Source: Diplosphaera chodatii (taxonomy: Eukaryota > Chlorophyta > Trebouxiophyceae > Prasiolales > Stichococcaceae). Taken from it: 64,000 bases of DNA. Shown piece after piece: positions 59,601 through 64,000 of this stretch (its first letter is position 1; every line of letters begins with the position of its first letter). Below the pieces are notes generated by a model that saw only the letters and a list, made by a program, of their open reading frames with translations, searched no databases and was not told where the DNA came from. Both the position numbers and the translations under genes were made by a program. Location: the NCBI GenBank assembly GCA_032358165.1, contig JAALGY010000041.1, forward strand, positions 186,001-250,000. The letters are read 5' to 3'.

Positions 59601-59792
59601 GTCAGCCGATTGCGATTTGTTAGTTGGACAGCTCGCCAGCAACGACATCTTCATGCAACCACCTCGTGCTGAAGCTGCGGAAAAACATCATCATTGGACA
59701 TGCTGTCTGGCATGCAGATCTATATCGAGTGCAAGTGCAAGGCCGGGACATACAACTCCAAGCGCGAGCACATCAACTCAAAGCGGGGCTGA
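53659..59792 (+). CDS. Secreted Pro-rich matrix protein, 3 Cys-rich domains
   Basis: Seventeen exons: 53659-53737, 53993-54270, 54419-54652, 54820-56160, 56352-56450, 56694-56801, 56960-57136, 57311-57389, 57563-57660, 57797-58204, 58371-58430, 58587-58667, 58812-58884, 59011-59108, 59294-59396, 59510-59587, 59718-59792; ~1155 aa if one base is discounted. The signal peptide is followed by a diverged Cys-rich domain (exons 2-3: NCESLRNN, VTVNNCFGKRISFINAEY, ESCGPYSFLVKC). Then comes a 447-residue spacer exon of almost pure SPPP/APPP with three PPELRIAMPP insertions, two more Cys-rich domains (exons 7-10 and 12-17), and a basic tail (NSKREHINSKRG). Exon 2 is one base too long for its phases (see findings), so the gene is either slightly broken or the base is an error. 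All spacer exons are symmetric phase 2-2. Likely a wall hydroxyproline-rich glycoprotein. Confidence 0.83.
54820..56160 (+). repeat. Coding (S/A)PPP repeat exon
   Basis: A single 1341-base exon made almost entirely of degenerate codons for SPPP and APPP units, interrupted three times by SPPELRIAMPP (about 55650, 55908 and 56070). Higher-order blocks recur, e.g. GPPPSPPPMPPPSPPP-type groups. Such DNA is prone to slippage and assembly error. Confidence 0.9.
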
Positions 59793-61123
59793 GCACTCAG
59801 GCAGCCGTCATGGGCAAGCCGGCGAGGCAGTGCCGCTGGTGTCGCCTGTTCGCAGCAGCCATCACGGCATGAAGCTGTCTCCAGCGGCGGTGCCTGACTG
59901 ACACACCACACGCCTCGACCCCTGCCGGCCAGGGGTCGCCAGAACCCCCTTCAGTGCCCCAGTCCCATCAGCAGCTCATGGCCTGCCGTCGCCTGGCGGG
60001 TGCCCTGCGCGTGCCAGGCGACAACCATGGGCACTGCCCAGCTGGGCTGACCGCGGCATGCAGCAGCCCATGCAGCGGTGCAGCGCACAGGAGGACACGC
60101 AGCCGCCTGCCTGGTTTCAGCTTCTGGTTTCCATGCGGCAGAAGGGGCAACGGCGGCGGCAGTAGTAGCAGGCAATGAGGGCATTCCAGGCTGCAGCCTT
60201 GAAGTAGCAATATTGGCAGACCCACAGCCGGTGGCATGGTCCTGTGACTTCAGCTGCTGCAGCGGCAGGATGACATTTGAGCTGCCCGCAGCACATCTCT
60301 GGTGGCCATGCCGTGTACCATCACATTTTCATGCCCCATCGATGGCACGGACCGTGTTTCGTCCCCTGGACACTCAGCGAGGCAGACGGCAGCCATGTGA
60401 ATTGTTCGGCAGCATTTTTGGTTCGCATGCCATTGTTGGCTTGTAGCATTGAGTACTGCGCATTGCTTATTACACCCCGCAAAGTGTGTCGTCCTGGTTT
60501 TCGTTGCGTCTGATTACTGGGATGGCTGCCTGAGCATTGCTTGCACTTGGGTCGCAGCTGCGCAGCATCCTTCTTGAGGGCACACCAGGGTGCACACGGT
60601 GTGTCTGCTGCGCTGGGCAGCTGGCAGGCGGTGAGTAGATTGGTTCCCCTACGGTACTTCCTCCATGTTTGCAACAAACAGTATTCGCAGATATTCCGCA
60701 GCGAGGTTCACACACACATACACATCGGAGGCACCATGCAAAGGCAATGCGTACAACCCTGGCATTCTTCACCCTCACCGCCACTGGCTGGCAGCAACCG
60801 AACGCGCCACACCTGCCCTGTATGTTCTGCACGCTCCATCATGCAGCCGCATTCGCAATCTCTGGTGATGCTTTTGATCGCACCATCCCTTGGGCCAGCG
60901 CGCCAGCCCTACACTAGACTCCCACCAACGGTGGCAGCCAGGGGTCGAGGCCAGCACCCTCGTCGTGACTTCTAAGCAGCACCATGCACTGCAGCAGCTG
61001 TCGTAGTGTACCACTGGCAGCCGCCCTGGCAGCCAGAGTGGCAGCACTGGCGACAAGCCGACAACCCCTTGAAAGGGCGGCGGCCGGGGCTGATATGATA
61101 AGTCACACGATCTGTTGCTACGC
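59793..61123. other. Convergent intergenic spacer
   Basis: About 1.3 kb between the second matrix gene (+) and the third (-). No gene or clear poly(A) signal near either stop; small CA-rich patch near 60710. Confidence 0.4.
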
Positions 61124-63410
61124 TCACTTGCCCTTCACGCCCTTGCACTGGCAGTCGATGACAATCTGCACGCCAACCAGCAACCATTGTTGAGTACTCA
61201 ACATTTCAACACCAGTACCAGTCATGTGTGCGCTGTTGCGATCGTGTGCACTTGTACAACTCGACCTCACATCAGCAACACATCTGTCTATGCGGCCGGC
61301 GCGCGGCAGAGGATGCTTGCTTTGACGCATAATGCAAGGGCCTTACCTGGTATGGACCACACGTCTCGCAGGCCAAGCCAGCCTTTGTGAGGGGCGCCTT
61401 GCACGGGTTGCCGCCAGGGATCATCTGCATGCACAAGGAAGGCGAGTGAGATTTGAATGAAGTTGGGTCCTGACGGATGTGGGTGCTGATGAGTTTTGCT
61501 GGGACGCAGCAGTCATGTCGTACCTACAGGATGGATGTTGTGCAAGACTCGGGGCAACCGCAAAGTGCCACACGGTACAAGTGCTCACCAGCGGACCACT
61601 TTCATTGTTGAATGTGCTGTCGCTGAGATACACAGTCACGTATGTGCCGCACTTGGCCGTGATCGCAAAGGAGTCGTCGGACTTCTGCTTCCTGCATGCA
61701 TGACAGCGGTGAGGATCATCATGGGTACATATGTATGTTGAGAACGGGTGTGGCAGAGAGTCCGCAAACGAACAGACGGCGTGATTTGACAAACAATTGA
61801 TCATACAGGCGCTGGCGCAGCAGGATGATGTTGCTGCACACGTACTTGTTGTCAGCGCACACGGCTTCGTCGTTCCCGTCAGTGTAAGCAAGTGCCGTGA
61901 AGCTGGTGGGCTTGTCGAAGCAATTCTTGCTCTTTAGCGATACCTGCATGTAGCATGTGTCACGAGCAGTCTGACGCCGGCACACCAAATGTTAATCTCG
62001 AAGGAGACCCCGCCCAAATGGTTGCTACAGACTCATGGTATTACATGGCTGTGCCATCATGATGTTGCTTGAGCCTCCCTCAGATCAAGGAAATGGCTGC
62101 AGGTGCTCTGCACGCACCTCGGCGTAGCCGTTCTTCTTGGAGCAGTTGTACTTGATGCAGCCAGAGCTTGACGGAATGCACTTCGGGCACCTGCACCAGC
62201 AAGCCGCAGATCACGTGTCATCTGGTGCATGTCTACAACGCTCAGGGGAGCCGTGGATTGATGTTGTTCACTCAACAAGAGCCGGGCCCGCAGCAGTGGT
62301 GCAAGCCTAGCAGCTTGGCCACACATGGAGTGGACGTTGCAGCCGCTCACTGGGTGGTGTTCGCCTTGTATGAACAGGTGGGCGGCGGCGGTGGGGGCGG
62401 CGATGGTGGCGGGCTGGGCGGCGGTGACGGTGGCGGGCTGGGCGGGGGGGGAAGGCAGCGGGATCGGCTGGACTGGGAAGCAGTCACCGACGACCGGCAT
62501 TGGATCGCATGTGACCATAGCCGAGTAACCCCCGCAGCTGCTGCACAGCTCGCCGCCGTCAAGTGAAGCGGAGCAGGCACTGTCGACGATTGCGGGCGTC
62601 GTCGGCGTTGGTGTTACAAAACTGCCGTCATACACAAACACACTGACCATGGTGTTGCACCCGGCCGGCACGCTGCTCACACTTTCGCCGGGCGCCAGTG
62701 GGATCCTGCCAGGAAAACATATGTCAACACCATGCTGACTTGGTTGCATTCGAGGTCTCTTGCAGTCTCCAATGAGCCTCTTCGTGAGGCATGAAAAGCC
62801 GAGGTTGGGTGCATGAAGCGAGCAACTAGCCCTCATGTACGGGCAGCCCAGCAAAGAGGTGCAGCCATTGCGCACCTTGAGGTTGTGCAAGACAGCCCGC
62901 CATCCAACCGCATGTACTCCGTGGCGAAGACGCTGATCTCCCTGCCGAAGCAGTTGATGATGTTGACGCTCAGCTCTCCCGCATCTGGGTTCACGCTGCG
63001 GACGCACAGGCATGCTGTGCTGTCAGCGGGTGAGACTGGACACGCCTGCTGGCCCGCACCAACCGCGGTGCTGCACGTGCAGCCTGTCGCGTCCTGGCGC
63101 GGCGCAACGGCGCCACAGTCCACGGCGTCGGCACCTGCGCATTGCATGAGCGCTCGATGCACTGATTGGGTCAATCGCGATCGCAGCCGTCTAGCGCAGC
63201 CAGCGCTGCATGCCCTGTCGTCTGCGGCATGCGAGCGAGGCATCAGTTGCATGTGGGCAGCACTACTGCTGCATGCCAGCTATGGTGTGGCACACAACGC
63301 ACGTGTGGCAGTGCGTGGACACCTTCAGTTGCACCTGGCAGCGCAGCGCCCAGCAGTGCTGACAGCGCTAAAAGCGCCAGCGCGGTGACGCGGTGGGCCG
63401 CACCCGCCAT
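61124..63410 (-). CDS. Secreted matrix protein, 2 Cys-rich domains
   Basis: Eight exons: 63410-63335, 63134-62876, 62705-62351, 62190-62118, 61943-61846, 61691-61589, 61424-61347, 61165-61124; ~360 aa after discounting one base. The signal peptide (VTALALLALSALLGAALPG) precedes a diverged domain (DCGAVAPRQ, CTCSTAVG, VNIINCFGREISVFATEY, CSSCGGYSAMVTC) close to the first domain of the neighbouring gene on +. A short SPPP spacer follows, then a canonical domain (CPKCIPSSSGCIKYNCSK, VSLKSKNCFDKP, VCADNK, KCGTYVTVYLSD, GGNPCKAP, CETCGPYQ, IDCQCKG). Exon 3 is one base too long for its phases, with a C8 run at the Pro-rich start (62444-62451 as G8 on +). It is the smallest and simplest member and perhaps closest to the ancestral two-domain form, though that is a guess. 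Confidence 0.82.
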
Positions 63411-64000
63411 GACGTGGAAGCAGTGACGACCGCGAGCGTCGCGCGTCCACTCAGTAGCTTCCTGCGTGCCCATCAGGAGTCTCCGCGGTCTCTAGGCTTC
63501 ATTACAGTAGGTGTTGGGGCTCGTTTTGACAAATGGATGAAAGTCCCGCCATGCAGCACAGCTGTGGTGGCAAAGAGGTTTACCTGATGCACGGTGATGC
63601 TCAAGAGAACAGAACCTGTCTGTTGCTGCGCTGCAGCAGAGCCAAATTGACGATCATGCCATGCATGCATGCGTGCAGACAGAGCCGCATTTGTGAACTC
63701 ATCTGAAAGCAACAATGTTCTTCCACGGAGCTTGCTTCCACGACGCGCGATCAAGCCACAGGCGTCAAGCTGCAGGGCTAGCAAGAGGAAGCGGGGGCGA
63801 CCGCTGTGTAATTGCTCCACATCAAGCAGATCATACGCGTGACAAGAGCAGAGAAATCAGAGATTCTCCAAAAAGCAGAGGCACGACAGCACATGCTTGA
63901 GCCTGTGCAACTTTCGGATTGCATCTTGCTACCAGTTATCAAGGACTTCAGCAACTGGGCATTCCCTCCGCACCGCGCAAGTGCACAGCGCATGCACATG
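63411..64000. other. Upstream flank of third matrix gene
   Basis: About 590 bases holding its presumptive promoter. No TATA-like box or coding exon recognised before the window ends. Confidence 0.4.

Noticed and set aside
43378..63410. Calling the cluster simply 'pherophorin'
   Set aside because: The architecture fits, but the Cys-rich domain does not match the classical pherophorin domain as I know it, so the neutral name is safer.

Overview
The window is nuclear DNA from a green alga (Chlorophyta). The genes are intron-dense and GC-rich. Splice sites are mostly GT-AG with CAG/G acceptors. Several genes have a TGTAA poly(A) signal 60-550 bases after the stop, as is usual in chlorophytes. 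The proteins are plant-lineage housekeeping proteins plus hydroxyproline-rich (SPPP)n wall proteins of volvocine/trebouxiophyte style. The species cannot be fixed from the sequence. All exon models were read by hand from splice consensus, phase bookkeeping and family motifs. Most close exactly in frame.

Layout: (1) 26-2092 (+), a nuclear-type Cys/His zinc-finger (PHD-like) protein, tail-to-tail with (2) 2773-6654 (-), the alpha subunit of the mitochondrial processing peptidase, 12 exons. (3) 7022-9752 (+), a Yip1-family Golgi/endosome membrane protein, head-to-head with MPP-alpha and tail-to-tail with (4) 10733-15182 (-), an SnRK2-like kinase with a ~260-residue Ser/Arg-rich N-terminal extension. 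(5) 16147-16806 (+), the 3' part of an unknown basic protein. (6) 17573-19619 (+), a myeloid leukaemia factor (MLF) family protein, tail-to-tail with (7) 21255-30389 (-), the COPII coat subunit SEC24, 26 exons. (8) 30880-34061 (+), an SPX-domain protein. (9) 34991-36576 (-), a Nudix hydrolase. (10) 37729-40907 (+), a SAL1/HAL2-type 3'(2'),5'-bisphosphate nucleotidase.

The last third (43378-63410) is a cluster of three secreted Pro-rich extracellular-matrix genes: two in tandem on + (43378-51204 and 53659-59792) and one on - (61124-63410). Each begins with a signal peptide. Each alternates copies of a ~130-residue Cys-rich domain (nine in the cluster: 4 + 3 + 2) with Ser/Ala/Lys-Pro-rich spacers. 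I do not recognise the Cys-rich domain as the classical pherophorin domain. The first gene contains a near-perfect 2071-bp tandem duplication of a five-exon cassette. A short charged motif, TPP[DE][FL]R, recurs about 16 times in gene 1 and about 7 times in gene 2. Genes 2 and 3 each need a single-base frame correction.

The housekeeping genes do not form one pathway, although SEC24 and Yip1 both serve the early secretory route that a wall-protein cluster depends on. SPX, Nudix and SAL1 are adjacent and belong to families linked to phosphate or nucleotide-phosphate signalling; whether that is meaningful is unknown. Other features are four probable GC-AG introns, intronic echoes of neighbouring exon ends, and several small repeats and inverted repeats. 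No tRNA, rRNA, CRISPR array or complete transposon was found.
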